A stretch of DNA of 64,000 nucleotides from G963677445 sp963678275 (GTDB lineage Bacteria; Bacteroidota; Ignavibacteria; Ignavibacteriales; Melioribacteraceae): NCBI GenBank assembly GCA_963678275.1, contig OY782765.1, positions 3,844,001 to 3,908,000 of the forward strand. The letters run 5' to 3'. The position numbers and the translations under genes were made by a program. Shown piece after piece: positions 44,007 through 53,444 of this stretch (position 1 is its first letter; every line of letters begins with the position of its first letter). A model generated the notes under the pieces. That model did no database searches, was not told where the DNA came from, and saw nothing but the letters and a program-made list of their open reading frames with translations.

Positions 44007-45224
44007 ATGAGTATAAGTCAAATAGCCAGAACCATCAAAACTTCGCCTACCCTGGCCCTTAACGAAAAAGCGGCCATCCTGCGCGAAAAAGGGGATCCGG
44101 TCATACATCTCGGCGGCGGAGAACCCAAAAGCAAAGTTCCAATGGACGCGATTCTCGCTTCAGTCGCGCATCTGAATACCGGTGAGGTAAGATATACCCC
44201 GGCAGACGGAATTCCCGCTCTGAAAAAAGCGATAATAAGATATACTGAAGAAAATTACGGGCGGCTGGTAGCTCCTGAAAATGTCATAGCTTCGGGAGGA
44301 GCGAAACAGGCAATTATGGTCGCTCTTCAGGCAATCCTCAATCCCCAGGAAGAAGTTATTTTCCCGGCCCCCTACTGGGTAAGCTACCCCGAAATGGTTA
44401 AGCTTTGCCAGGCTATTCCGGTTCCTGTTATTCCGGAAGATGGCACTTTTTATCCAAGACTTAAAGATATTGAAGACCGTGTTTCATCCTATACAAAAGC
44501 TATAATTATCAACAGCCCCAATAATCCTTCAGGTGTTATGTATTCTGAAGAATTTATCGCCGATATTGTTCAGTTCTGTGAGAAAAAAGATATCTACCTG
44601 ATTATGGACGATATTTATCATAAACTGATATTTGACAACAAGAAGCAGATCAATCCCTATAACTACGCGAAAGACTTCTCAGATAATTCCAAACTGATAA
44701 TTATTAACGGAGTTTCAAAGGTTTACGCTATGACCGGATTCCGTATCGGCTGGGCGATAGGAAATAAAAACCTGATTGAAACAATGACAAATATTCAGGG
44801 TCACCAGACATCCGGCCCTTCAATAATTCTTCAGAAAGCCGCTGTCGGAGCTCTGAACGGAATTCAGTCACCGGTCGAAAATCTTCGCGTTACTCTCGAA
44901 AATAACCGCAACGTAATGATTGATCATCTTAATTCTTTTGAAGGTGTTCACGTAACCAAACCGGACGGCACATTCTACTGCTTCGCCGATTTCAGCAACT
45001 ATGATAAAAATTCCAATAAACTTTCCAATTACCTGATAGATAAGGTTCAGGTGCTCACCGTACCGGGAGCTGAATTCGGTATGGAAGGTTATTTAAGATT
45101 AAGTTATTGCGGCGCCCTAAAGGATATCACTTCAGGTATTGAAAGAATGAAATGGGCTCTCGATCTAAATTCACCAAATGAACTTTATATTGGCGACAGA
45201 AAATTAGTGAGGGACTGGGCATGA
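44007..45224 (+). CDS. Class I PLP-dependent aminotransferase (aspartate type)
   Basis: A 405-residue protein. Lys238 in NGVSKVYAMTGFRIGWAIG is the PLP Schiff-base lysine, and the Asn of NSPNNPSG plus the Asp of IYLIMDDIYHKL complete the cofactor site; LGGGEPKSKVP and ASGGAKQAIM are also typical. It transfers an amino group between an amino acid (likely aspartate) and a 2-oxoacid. It overlaps pckA as ATGA (45221-45224), so the product oxaloacetate and its use in PEP synthesis are co-translated. Aspartate as substrate is inferred from the family and this neighbour. Confidence 0.9.
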   Translation: MSISQIARTIKTSPTLALNEKAAILREKGDPVIHLGGGEPKSKVPMDAILASVAHLNTGEVRYTPADGIPALKKAIIRYTEENYGRLVAPENVIASGGAKQAIMVALQAILNPQEEVIFPAPYWVSYPEMVKLCQAIPVPVIPEDGTFYPRLKDIEDRVSSYTKAIIINSPNNPSGVMYSEEFIADIVQFCEKKDIYLIMDDIYHKLIFDNKKQINPYNYAKDFSDNSKLIIINGVSKVYAMTGFRIGWAIGNKNLIETMTNIQGHQTSGPSIILQKAAVGALNGIQSPVENLRVTLENNRNVMIDHLNSFEGVHVTKPDGTFYCFADFSNYDKNSNKLSNYLIDKVQVLTVPGAEFGMEGYLRLSYCGALKDITSGIERMKWALDLNSPNELYIGDRKLVRDWA

Positions 45225-46879
45225 GTAAATATCTTGAATTCAAAACCCCGGCCGAAAAAGAATCGATGGAGCTTGCTTCCGATTACAGGCTGAAAAACCA
45301 CGGATTGATTCATCTCGATAAAGTATACTGGAACCTGCCCGATTCGGCTCTTTATGAAGAGATCATTTTCCGTAATGAAGGACACATGGCGAATAACGGG
45401 CCAATACTGGTGAAAACCGGCAGACACACAGCCCGCGCGGCAGCCGATAAATTTGTAGTTAAGGAACATTCCACGGATGATAAAATCTGGTGGGGTGAAT
45501 ATAACAGGCCAATAAGCGTTGAAAAATTCAACCAGGTTTATGCCAGGGTTCAGGCCTATTGCCAGGATGAAGAACTTTTTGTTCAGGATTGTTACGCCGG
45601 CGCCGACCCTGAATACAGAATGCCTGTAAGAATTATCACTGAAAAAGCGTGGCATAATCTTTTCGCGAGAAATATGTTAATTACAACAAATGACCGTGAA
45701 GAACTGAAAAAGTTTGTGCCCGAATTTACAGTTATAACTGTTGACGGATTTAAAGTTAATCCGGCCATTGACGGCACCCGTTCCGAAACAGGCATCCTTA
45801 TAAATTTCGCGGACCGGGTAGCGATTATCGCGAATTCTCTTTACGGCGGCGAAATTAAAAAATCAGTTTTTACCGTGCTGAATTTCCTCCTTACTTTCCG
45901 CGATGTTCTTCCGATGCATTGTTCGGCCAACGTTGGCGATGATGGTGACGTCGCGCTTTTCTTCGGATTGAGCGGCACCGGCAAGACCACCCTTTCAGCC
46001 GATCCGAAACGTAAACTTATCGGCGATGATGAGCATGGATGGAGCAACGAAGGTGTATTTAACTTTGAGGGAGGCTGTTACGCCAAGGTAATCCGCCTTT
46101 CGGCAGAGCATGAACCGCAGATTTACGCCGCCACTCAGCGTTACGGCACAATTCTGGAAAATGTTGTTTATGATCCGGTATCGAGAATAATCGATCTTGA
46201 TGATGATATCATCACCGAAAATACCCGCGCCTCCTATCCCGCCAGCTTTATTCCCAATATCGTTTCTGAAGGGTATGTTCAAACTCATCCGAAAAATGTT
46301 ATTTTCCTAACCTGCGACGCTTCAGGTGTAATGCCTCCGATAGCCCGGCTGAATCCCGAACAGGCCCAGTATCATTTTATCAGCGGTTATACATCCAAGA
46401 TAGCTGGAACCGAGATAGGATTGGGAATTGAACCGCAGATAACATTCAGCGCATGTTTCGGCGCTCCCTTTATGGTGCGTCATCCGTTTGATTATGCCAG
46501 CATGCTGAAAGAAAGAATGCTGAAACATGATGTAAATGTATGGCTTGTAAACACCGGATGGGTTGGCGGAAGATTCGGAGTAGGCAAGCGAATCAGTATT
46601 CGTCATACCCGTAACCTCCTTAATGCCGCTCTTGAAGGAAAACTTGATGAAATTGAATACCGCAAAGATAAACTCTTCGGATTTGAAGTGCCATTAAGCT
46701 GTCCCGAAGTTCCGGAAGATGTTCTTGAACCATCAAATTCCTGGGGTGACAAAAATGATTACTGGCGTAAATATGACGCTCTGGCAGCCCGATTTATTGA
46801 AAACTTCAAACTTTTCGAGAAGGGTGTGACCCAGGAAGTAAGAAACGCCGGTCCCACACGACTGAAAAATATAAAATAG
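45221..46879 (+). CDS. pckA: Phosphoenolpyruvate carboxykinase (ATP)
   Basis: A 552-residue protein close to the family's usual 520-540. The kinase-1a P-loop FGLSGTGKTTLSADP is at about 246-260 and the metal site DDEHGW follows; the GDDEHGWSNEGVFNFEGGCYAK segment is diagnostic. GRHTARAAADKFVVKE and the later RHTRNLLNAALEGKL also fit. It converts oxaloacetate and ATP to PEP, CO2 and ADP in the cytoplasm, the first step of gluconeogenesis from four-carbon acids, or the reverse in fermentation. It is followed by a good terminator. Confidence 0.96.
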   Translation: MSKYLEFKTPAEKESMELASDYRLKNHGLIHLDKVYWNLPDSALYEEIIFRNEGHMANNGPILVKTGRHTARAAADKFVVKEHSTDDKIWWGEYNRPISVEKFNQVYARVQAYCQDEELFVQDCYAGADPEYRMPVRIITEKAWHNLFARNMLITTNDREELKKFVPEFTVITVDGFKVNPAIDGTRSETGILINFADRVAIIANSLYGGEIKKSVFTVLNFLLTFRDVLPMHCSANVGDDGDVALFFGLSGTGKTTLSADPKRKLIGDDEHGWSNEGVFNFEGGCYAKVIRLSAEHEPQIYAATQRYGTILENVVYDPVSRIIDLDDDIITENTRASYPASFIPNIVSEGYVQTHPKNVIFLTCDASGVMPPIARLNPEQAQYHFISGYTSKIAGTEIGLGIEPQITFSACFGAPFMVRHPFDYASMLKERMLKHDVNVWLVNTGWVGGRFGVGKRISIRHTRNLLNAALEGKLDEIEYRKDKLFGFEVPLSCPEVPEDVLEPSNSWGDKNDYWRKYDALAARFIENFKLFEKGVTQEVRNAGPTRLKNIK

Positions 46880-46886
46880 ATTTAAT

Positions 46887-46913
46887 AAAGCCGGATTTAT
46901 TCCGGCTTTTTTT
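46887..46913 (+). terminator. Rho-independent terminator of the aspC-pckA operon
   Basis: AAAGCCGGA and TCCGGCTTT form a 9-bp stem around a 5-nt loop, followed by a T-run, 8 nt after the pckA stop. Confidence 0.85.
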
Positions 46914-46924
46914 ATATTTGTAAT

Positions 46925-47413
46925 ATGTCTGGTAAATTCTTCAATATTGTAATTATCGCGATTTTATTTCTGATGACCGGCTGCGGTTCGGCAGTCCGTT
47001 TCACCTCCAAAAGATATAAGGATAATCCCCCTCCCGTTGCTGAAAAAGAGGAGATACCGGTTGAACAGAAAGAGGAACTACTGAAAAGCTATAATTTGGC
47101 CGAAGCGCTCTATGAGGAAACGGGCGTCGCCTCATATTACGCTCATAAATTTCATGGCCGGATTACCGCGAATGGTGAAGTTTATGATATGTACGGACTT
47201 ACCGCCGCTCACCCTACCTGGCCCTTTGAAACGATATTACGAGTGACAAACCTTTCAAACGGGAAAAAAGTAATTATCAGGGTAAATGACCGTATGCCCC
47301 GCCATCCCGACCGTTTAATTGATCTTTCCCTCGGCACAGCTCAAAAGCTGGATATGATTCAGGCCGGCATTCAAAAGGTTAAACTGGAAGTTCTTAAATG
47401 GGGAGAAGAGTGA
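46925..47413 (+). CDS. rlpA: RlpA-like lipoprotein (septal ring)
   Basis: A 162-residue lipoprotein (MSGKFFNIVIIAILFLMTGCG; lipobox MTGC). The double-psi beta-barrel domain runs from about residue 66: ETGVASYYAHKFHGRITANGEVYDMYGLTAAHPTWPFETILRVTNLSNGKKVIIRVNDRMPRHPDRLIDLSLGTAQKLDM. GxxSYYxxxFHGRxTANGExYD and RVNDRxPxxxxRxIDLS are RlpA signatures with the catalytic Asp. RlpA cleaves denuded glycan strands of peptidoglycan during division. The C-terminal SPOR domain of the longer E. coli-type RlpA is absent. Confidence 0.9.
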   Translation: MSGKFFNIVIIAILFLMTGCGSAVRFTSKRYKDNPPPVAEKEEIPVEQKEELLKSYNLAEALYEETGVASYYAHKFHGRITANGEVYDMYGLTAAHPTWPFETILRVTNLSNGKKVIIRVNDRMPRHPDRLIDLSLGTAQKLDMIQAGIQKVKLEVLKWGEE

Positions 47414-47930
47414 ATCTTAATTATGAATTGTAAATGATGAATTATGAATGAGGGCGCGGGTATAATGGTTTATACAACGTGAATTCGAGATAAAATTAGA
47501 GAAAGAAAAAAAGTTTCAGTCGATCTAAAATATGATTTCTGCCTCTGCAGGAATGACACTTTCTTTCTATTTCCGGTTCAAAAAATTGTATTATTCCGTT
47601 TTGCTGACTGTGTTTTTCGATTAGCAAGACCATGCCCGAGGCAGGCGCAGCACATCCTCTCCTTAACTCTTGAGGGGAGGGAATTCCCGATCTTTCATTA
47701 TTGAAGAGTTTTCGAGAGGTTATAATTCATAAACTGGCAGAGGCAGAACCATAATAAATCCCCAAAAATGATCGTACCCGTCTTTATTTTTTTCTGGTAA
47801 ATTGTTCGGGAACGATAACGAGCACCTGTTCTATGAATAGGAATACGGCCCGTTTTATTTTTATACAAATTCAACATTCTGCCGTAATAAGCAGGAATAT
47901 TACTATTAAGTTGTTTAATTGTTAATTCAT

Positions 47931-48776
47931 AATCCCGCAGAGCCGGAAGTGAAGAGCGGTTAATGGAGAGTGACGAATAATTAATACTTCTCTGATTTTT
48001 GAAAAAAACTCGATTTCGATGGCTAACTTATATCCACTCAGTCTTTTTGATCCCCTCAATCCTGTGCTTTGTTCTTTCCGCGAGTATTCAAATATCCCGA
48101 TGGAAATATGGCCTGTTTGAATAAGGTTAATTAGGTTTTATTTGGTGTGCGATTATCTATGCTACTAAGGTTAAAAAATCAAAATAAGGTTCTTTTGATC
48201 TATTTTCGCGGAATTTTGTTTTGGTGATTTGGAGCGTTTTTTAGCAATATTTTTACTCTTGATGTTACTTTATAATTGTAATTATTCACTATTAATTATT
48301 CATTATTAATTAAAATCCTGTCATTTTGCGTAGAATTTAACTGCTAATGGAATAATCCCGCAGAGCCGGAAGTGAAGAGCGGTTAGTGGAGAGTGACGAA
48401 TAATTAATACTTCTCTGATTTTTTAAAAAACTCGATTTCGATGGCTAACTTATATCCGGTCAGTCTTTTTGATCCCCTCAATCCTGTGCTTTGTTCTTTC
48501 CGCGAGTATTCCAATATCCCGATGGAAATATTGCCTGTCTGAATAAGGTTAATAAGGATTTTTTTGGTGTGCGATTATCTCTGCTACTAAGGTTAAAAAA
48601 TCAAAATAAGGTTCTTTTGATCTTTTTTCGCGGAATTTTGTTTTGGTGATTTGGAGCGTTTTTTAGCAATATTTTTACTCTTGATTTTACTTTTATAATT
48701 GCAATTATTAATTGTTAATTATTCATTATTAATTAAAATCCTGTCATTTTGCGTAGAATTTAACCGCTAATGGAAT
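47931..48776 (+). repeat. Two tandem 423-bp direct repeats
   Basis: The unit starting AATCCCGCAGAGCCGGAAGT occurs at 47931 and again at 48354, with few substitutions (for example TTAATGGAGAG against TTAGTGGAGAG). The unit ends with the minus-strand dispersed repeat (CATTTTGCGTAGAATTTAAC). Neither copy has a credible gene. The rest of the gene-free 1.8-kb region 47414-49249 shows a TCGTAATCG-family fragment in inverted orientation near 47820, and from about 48831 the upstream part of the TPR gene. Confidence 0.8.
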
Positions 48777-48830
48777 ATTTGTTTCCCCGCTTGTCAGATA
48801 AGGATTATGCCGGTTTATCTTAATAAGATA

Positions 48831-49249
48831 ACGCTGCTTGATTTTATCAAAAAGTTCTGTTATCTTGAATATTTATTGGGGAAACTCAAAATATCGGGGG
48901 AACAGGTAATTGTTTCCTTCTGTAATTTTCAGTTGCTCCCCTTTTGTTCCTTTATTCGGCCCGGCAAATTATATCATAATAACAGACTGGTTATACCAGA
49001 ACAGAGCTACTTATTAATTCACAAATTTAAGCTGGATCTCGCTCCGGAATTGAAAATGAGAATAATAGGAATACCCCGAAATGTATCAAAATCCTTACCA
49101 TTTTTTCATAGTATTTAAATGCTTATAGAATAACTCTCAGATAAATACAATAAAAATGATGTTTTCTTATAAGAAATTCGGCGCATTTATTACAGATATG
49201 CGGCTCCCCCTTTGGTTAATATCATTATCAAATATAAATGGAGCAATTC
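48831..49249 (+). repeat. Duplicated upstream region, copy 1
   Basis: GTTCTGTTATCTTGAAT, then a GGAA-rich part, then GTTCCTTTATTCGGCCCGGC recur as GTTCTGTTATCTTGAAT and GTTCCTTTCATTCAGCCCGGC at about 50618-50731, ahead of the paralogous TPR gene at 50876. So the whole gene plus upstream region was duplicated. A 103-codon frame over copy 1 is not conserved in copy 2. Confidence 0.6.
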
Positions 49250-50245
49250 ATGAAAAGGAACAGAATTATTTTTGGTATAACAATCATATTTCCTCTTTTA
49301 TTTTTTGTAATGCTTTTTAGTAAACCGGCAACAGCCCAGGAGAAAAACTGGAAAGAATTAAGTGTAGCGCTGGAGGAACTGATAAAATCGCGCGATATTG
49401 ACAGCGCCTATACACTCACCTGCGATTTCCTCGAACATAATCCTGAGCATGACACCGCGTTAGCCACCAGAATGATATATGCCGTCTTTACAAATCAGGA
49501 TCCCTCCCTGATAGCGAAGGATCTCGAAGTTTATGCCAGAGTCAGCGATAATGATCTCACATTGGCCCAGGGTATTATCGCCATTTATATTCAGCAATAT
49601 AAAGACAAAAAAGCAATGGAACTTGTAGAGGCGGTGATTCCCCGGTATCCGGATGCTGACACGCTTTACCAGTTAAGAGGTCAGCTTAAGGCTCTCGCCG
49701 CTGATTACAAAGGGAGCATCGAAGATCTTAATAAAGCTCTAAAAATAAACCCTGATAATGAACTGGCTATCTCCCTTCTCTCAAATTCCTGTTTCCTCAA
49801 TAAGGATGTGAAAAAGGCCTTTGAATATGTTGACAGGCTTATCAGCATGAAATCATCACTTGCCGAAAAAGCGGTTTCAACTATAACAAATGGAAATGAC
49901 TGGGAATCTGAGCATCTGAAACAGGCATTGGCCCTTAATGATATGCCCTTTATCTGGGAAGATTCCGAAGAAAGCAGTCTTATTTTTATTGATGAAGAAA
50001 CCCTTGAAAAAAGAAGCTGGATTGAAGTTATTCCTTTTGATTCTTATGAAGACGCTGAAGAACGGGTAAAAGCTGAAAAAGATCAGCTTTTGGAAATGGG
50101 TGAACCAGAGGAAAATATTACGGTATTCTCATTCGGACCCTTTTATTTTGACCAGGGCTGCGGTGATGACAAAAAATGTAATGAATCATACGCGAAACTG
50201 AAAGATTTTCTGCTGAACATGAAGGAAAGAAGATTTAAAATGTAA
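49250..50245 (+). CDS. Exported TPR-containing protein, paralogue A
   Basis: A 331-residue protein. The start at ATG 49250 aligns with the only possible start of its paralogue at 50876 and leaves GGAG at the right distance; the ATG at 49238 would absorb that site. A Sec signal peptide ends at ATAQEKNW. TPR-like helices at about 35-190 include YKGSIEDLNKALKINPDN. The C-terminal domain (about 215-330) carries a conserved segment AVSTITNGNDWESEHLKQAL, FIWEDSEESSLIFIDEETLEKRSWIEVIPF and a Cys pair GCGDDKKCNESY. Unknown family; probably periplasmic. Confidence 0.8.
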   Translation: MKRNRIIFGITIIFPLLFFVMLFSKPATAQEKNWKELSVALEELIKSRDIDSAYTLTCDFLEHNPEHDTALATRMIYAVFTNQDPSLIAKDLEVYARVSDNDLTLAQGIIAIYIQQYKDKKAMELVEAVIPRYPDADTLYQLRGQLKALAADYKGSIEDLNKALKINPDNELAISLLSNSCFLNKDVKKAFEYVDRLISMKSSLAEKAVSTITNGNDWESEHLKQALALNDMPFIWEDSEESSLIFIDEETLEKRSWIEVIPFDSYEDAEERVKAEKDQLLEMGEPEENITVFSFGPFYFDQGCGDDKKCNESYAKLKDFLLNMKERRFKM

Positions 50246-50278
50246 ACGCACTTTATCATCAGAGTATTATCCACTCTC

Positions 50279-50449
50279 TTTAGAGGCTGTGTGAAAAGTC
50301 TGGAACTCACCCTAAATCCCTCTCTTAAAAAGAGAGGGACTTTTAAAAAGTTGCGAATTATGAGCAATTTAAGCCCCTTCTCTTCCCAAGAGAAAGGGTT
50401 TGGGAATGAGTTTATTAAATTGCTCAAACTTTTCACACAACCTCTTTAA
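50279..50449. mobile_element. MITE-like element with ~17-bp terminal inverted repeats
   Basis: GAGGCTGTGTGAAAAGT (50283-50299) and ACTTTTCACACAACCTC (50428-50444) are inverted termini with one mismatch. TTTA flanks both ends and may be the target duplication. An inner palindrome (CCCTCTCTT...AAGAGAGGG) is present but no ORF. Ends of this type occur on IS1182-like elements, so it may be a non-autonomous derivative. Confidence 0.65.
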
Positions 50450-50589
50450 CCGGTGAGAGGAATAGTACATTTGTATTATTTACTTTAGCTCACGCGGATA
50501 ATTATATTAACTTCAGAATATAATTGTTGCTGATTCAACGGCAGCAAGAGTTAATGTGTCCGATTGAGTTTTCGGAATAAAAAAGCATG

Positions 50590-50875
50590 GATAATATTGT
50601 GCTTGCTTTTATCTGAAAGTTCTGTTATCTTGAATTCAGATTGGCCTCAGTTCAATATTTCAGGAAGTTGGAAATTGTTTTTTCTTACAATTTTCCGTAA
50701 CTCCTTTTTTGTTCCTTTCATTCAGCCCGGCGCTTGAAACCGAGTCCGAAATGATTTATTCCGGATATTATATAAATAGATTTTGAATCAGACGCGATAC
50801 GGGCAGCATCAATAACGGACATGCTGCTCCCTTGAGCAGATAAATTTTATCTATAAATATATATGGAGCGTTTTC
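50590..50875 (+). repeat. Duplicated upstream region, copy 2
   Basis: Homologous in blocks to 48831-49249, including the end ATATATGGAGCGTTTTC before the start codon (ATAAATGGAGCAATTC in copy 1). Confidence 0.55.
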
Positions 50876-51859
50876 ATGGAAAGCATGATCATCAGAACCG
50901 GCAAAATTTTACTCCCTCTTCTATTATTCACATTAATCTTAAGTAAACCTGCGTCAGCCCAGGACGCGGAATGGCAAGGTTTGAGTAAAACCCTTATTGA
51001 GTTATCCCAGGGGGGCAAATTCGATAGCGCCTATACTCTGCTGAGCAGCTTTCTTGAAAAATATCCCGAACATGCCGAGGGACTGGAAACAAGAATGGTG
51101 CTGGTAGCTTTTACAGAAAAAGATCCCCTGCTGATCGCAAAAGATCTTGAAGTTTATGCCAGGGTAAGTAATAATGATCAGGCGCTCGCCCAGGGTATTG
51201 TAGCTCTCTATATCCAGCAGTATAAGGATGAAAAAGGGATGAAACTGGTTGAAGCGGTGCTTCCGAAATATCCGAAGGCAGATACCCTTTATCAGTTACG
51301 AGGTCAATTGAAAGTGCTTGCCGAAGACTACAAAGGAGGAATAAAAGACCTTTATAAAGCGCTTGAAATAAATCCTGATAATCAACAGGCTATACTACTT
51401 CTCACAAGCGCCCATTTCCTCGATATGGATGTGGAAAAAGCCTTTGAGAATGTGGACAGACTTATCAGCATGAAATCGCCTCTCGCAGAAAAAGCGGTTT
51501 CAACAATAACAAATGGAAACGACTGGAAGCTTGAGCACCTGAAGCAGGCTCTGGAGCTCTTTAATATGCACTTTATCTGGGAGGATTCCGAAGAAAGCAG
51601 TCTTATCTTTATTGATGATGAGATGCAGGAAAAAAGAATGTGGATTGAGGTTACTCCTCTGGAGTCGCATACTGACGCGGAAGCATGGGTAAATTCTGAA
51701 AAAGAACAATTACTGAAAGAAGATGTCACCTCATTTTCTTATGGACCGTTTTATTTTGATCATGGATGCAGCGATGAAAAAAAATGCAATGAATCATATG
51801 AAAAAATGAAGGATTTTCTTTTAAATATGGCGGAAAGAAGGTTTAAGATAGAAAAGTGA
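50876..51859 (+). CDS. Exported TPR-containing protein, paralogue B
   Basis: A 327-residue protein, a close paralogue of the one at 49250: shared segments include LLIAKDLEVYARVSNND, ALAQGIVALYIQQYKDEKGMKLVEAVLPKYP, and AVSTITNGNDWKLEHLKQAL. The signal peptide ends at ASAQDAEW. The C-terminal Cys pair is kept (GCSDEKKCNESY). The duplication is more diverged at the C-terminal 60 residues. A chain of small secreted proteins follows on the same strand. Confidence 0.8.
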   Translation: MESMIIRTGKILLPLLLFTLILSKPASAQDAEWQGLSKTLIELSQGGKFDSAYTLLSSFLEKYPEHAEGLETRMVLVAFTEKDPLLIAKDLEVYARVSNNDQALAQGIVALYIQQYKDEKGMKLVEAVLPKYPKADTLYQLRGQLKVLAEDYKGGIKDLYKALEINPDNQQAILLLTSAHFLDMDVEKAFENVDRLISMKSPLAEKAVSTITNGNDWKLEHLKQALELFNMHFIWEDSEESSLIFIDDEMQEKRMWIEVTPLESHTDAEAWVNSEKEQLLKEDVTSFSYGPFYFDHGCSDEKKCNESYEKMKDFLLNMAERRFKIEK

Positions 51860-51906
51860 TATTAATTATCAGTGACAAGAGAACCAATATTTTTGCGTGG
51901 ATTTGA

Positions 51907-52302
51907 ATGGAAAAGATAAGGATTTTATGTATTAAACAGGTAAATAAATTCAGGATGATGGCAATTACTTTGCTTACTGCTCTCATTTTTTCAGGCTGTT
52001 CGAGTGGCATACCCGACCTGAAAATTTCACCTGAAACACTACCTGAAGGTATCGAAGGGAAAGCTTATTATTCGGTAATCAATGTTTCGGGGAATGATTC
52101 TCCGGTTAACCTGATAACGGTAAATGAATTAAAATTACCGCCGGGGTTAACATTCACTTATGAAGAAAGAAAATCAATAGCGTATATAAAGGGAATTCCT
52201 GAAAAACCCGGTATATACGACTTTATGCTGCGTGTTTATTGCAGAGGAACTCAACAAAGCGGACAAACTGCCGAAAAAAGTTTTCATATTGTTATCAGAT
52301 AA
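51907..52302 (+). CDS. Lipoprotein with Ig-like (He_PIG-type) domain
   Basis: A 131-residue protein. The lipobox FSGC places the acylated Cys near residue 31 after a longer-than-usual N-region, so ATG at 51955 or 51958 (within FRMMAITLL) could be the real start. The mature part is a single Ig-like beta domain: KISPETLPEGIEGKAYYSVINVSG ... LKLPPGLTF ... GIPEKPGIYDFMLRVYCRG. 'LPxGxxGxxYxxxI' and 'GxPxxxGxYxFxV' are the hallmark of the putative-Ig family. A surface attachment role is inferred. Confidence 0.8.
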   Translation: MEKIRILCIKQVNKFRMMAITLLTALIFSGCSSGIPDLKISPETLPEGIEGKAYYSVINVSGNDSPVNLITVNELKLPPGLTFTYEERKSIAYIKGIPEKPGIYDFMLRVYCRGTQQSGQTAEKSFHIVIR

Positions 52303-52331
52303 TCCAAAAATATAAATACATGGGAAATATT

Positions 52332-53411
52332 ATGAGAGCAATAACTATCATTTCGTATCTGTTTTTATTATGTTCTTCATTTTTTTATGCCCAGGATTCA
52401 GATTCAATAATATTTTTTGATGTCTTTAATGAAAATCAGAATAACTGGCCCCTCTTTAATAATGACTATTCCGAAATGTCGTTCCGGGAGGGGAAACTAT
52501 TCATGAAAAGCAAAGTTAAGGATAGCGGGACTTATACCTATCGGCCATTTAATATAGATGAAAGCGGTGATTTTACCATTGAGGTCCGGATAAGGCAGGA
52601 ATATGGAAATGAGGGATATACATTCGGACTGATGTGGGGCTGCCGCGATCTGGATAACTGCTTTTCTTATGAGGTTAGTGATATGGGTTACGCGCTTGTC
52701 CGTAAAGCAAAAGATGGTAATTTTTCCAAACCGGTTGATGATATTAAGTCATACTATTTTTGGGAGAATAATTTTAATCTTCTATCTGTAGTTAAAACAG
52801 GAGGCAAATACCATTTTCTGCTGAATCATCACAAAATTGGTGAAATGCCCTGGGAGGCTTTTATGGGCAACAATATTGGCTTTATTGTCTATGGCGATCA
52901 GTCAATTGAAGTGGATGAACTGGTATTTAAAAATTCGGGGGCTTCAGAGCTGAACTGGAAAGAACAAGGTTTTTCTGAAGATGATTTTGCCGATTTTAAG
53001 GAGAACTTTGGGTATGTAATCTCGGCTGCTGATGAAAATTTTGAAGGTATAACGAGTGAATTTGAAGAAGTTTATATGGGATATGACGGACTCAGAGAGA
53101 TTGAACTCGATTTCCCCGGGGCTAAATATGGTTACTACGGTCTGGATGACGGGGTATATAAAGTAAATATCTATTACAGCACCACTACTGAAGAAAGCCC
53201 GAATTATGCCGACAGCGACCTGAGTTATGAAATCAGAACCCTTCTTACGGAAGCGCTTACACAATGCCAGAAAGAATCGATAGGTGGTGAATGGGAAATT
53301 AACAAGGATAGTTTCCTCGGTTTTGAAATGAAACATAAAAGCTTACCGATTCAGGTAAATGTTAATTCATTTATCACCAATATTGTTATGACAATCGCTC
53401 TGGAAAAATAG
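52332..53411 (+). CDS. Exported LamG-like domain protein, paralogue 1
   Basis: A 359-residue protein read from the ATG at 52332 (MRAITIISYLFLLCSSFFYAQDSD), a clear signal peptide; the frame opens earlier inside the previous gene. Residues about 30-195 form a jelly-roll of the laminin-G/DUF1080 type: FDVFNENQNNWPLFNN, GDFTIEVRIRQEYGNEGYTFGLMWGCRD, LLSVVKTGGKYHFLLNHHKIG, GNNIGFIVYGDQSIEVDELVF. The C-terminal 160 residues are an unrecognised domain shared with the next gene (ending GGEWEINKDS...). Probably binds sugar or protein outside the cell. Confidence 0.75.
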   Translation: MRAITIISYLFLLCSSFFYAQDSDSIIFFDVFNENQNNWPLFNNDYSEMSFREGKLFMKSKVKDSGTYTYRPFNIDESGDFTIEVRIRQEYGNEGYTFGLMWGCRDLDNCFSYEVSDMGYALVRKAKDGNFSKPVDDIKSYYFWENNFNLLSVVKTGGKYHFLLNHHKIGEMPWEAFMGNNIGFIVYGDQSIEVDELVFKNSGASELNWKEQGFSEDDFADFKENFGYVISAADENFEGITSEFEEVYMGYDGLREIELDFPGAKYGYYGLDDGVYKVNIYYSTTTEESPNYADSDLSYEIRTLLTEALTQCQKESIGGEWEINKDSFLGFEMKHKSLPIQVNVNSFITNIVMTIALEK

Positions 53412-53444
53412 ACTTAATGCCATGTTATCACAGGAGAAGAGAAA

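Noticed and set aside
48807..49118. 103-codon plus-strand frame
   Set aside because: It lies in the duplicated upstream region; the matching region before the second TPR paralogue (about 50590-50760) does not keep the frame.
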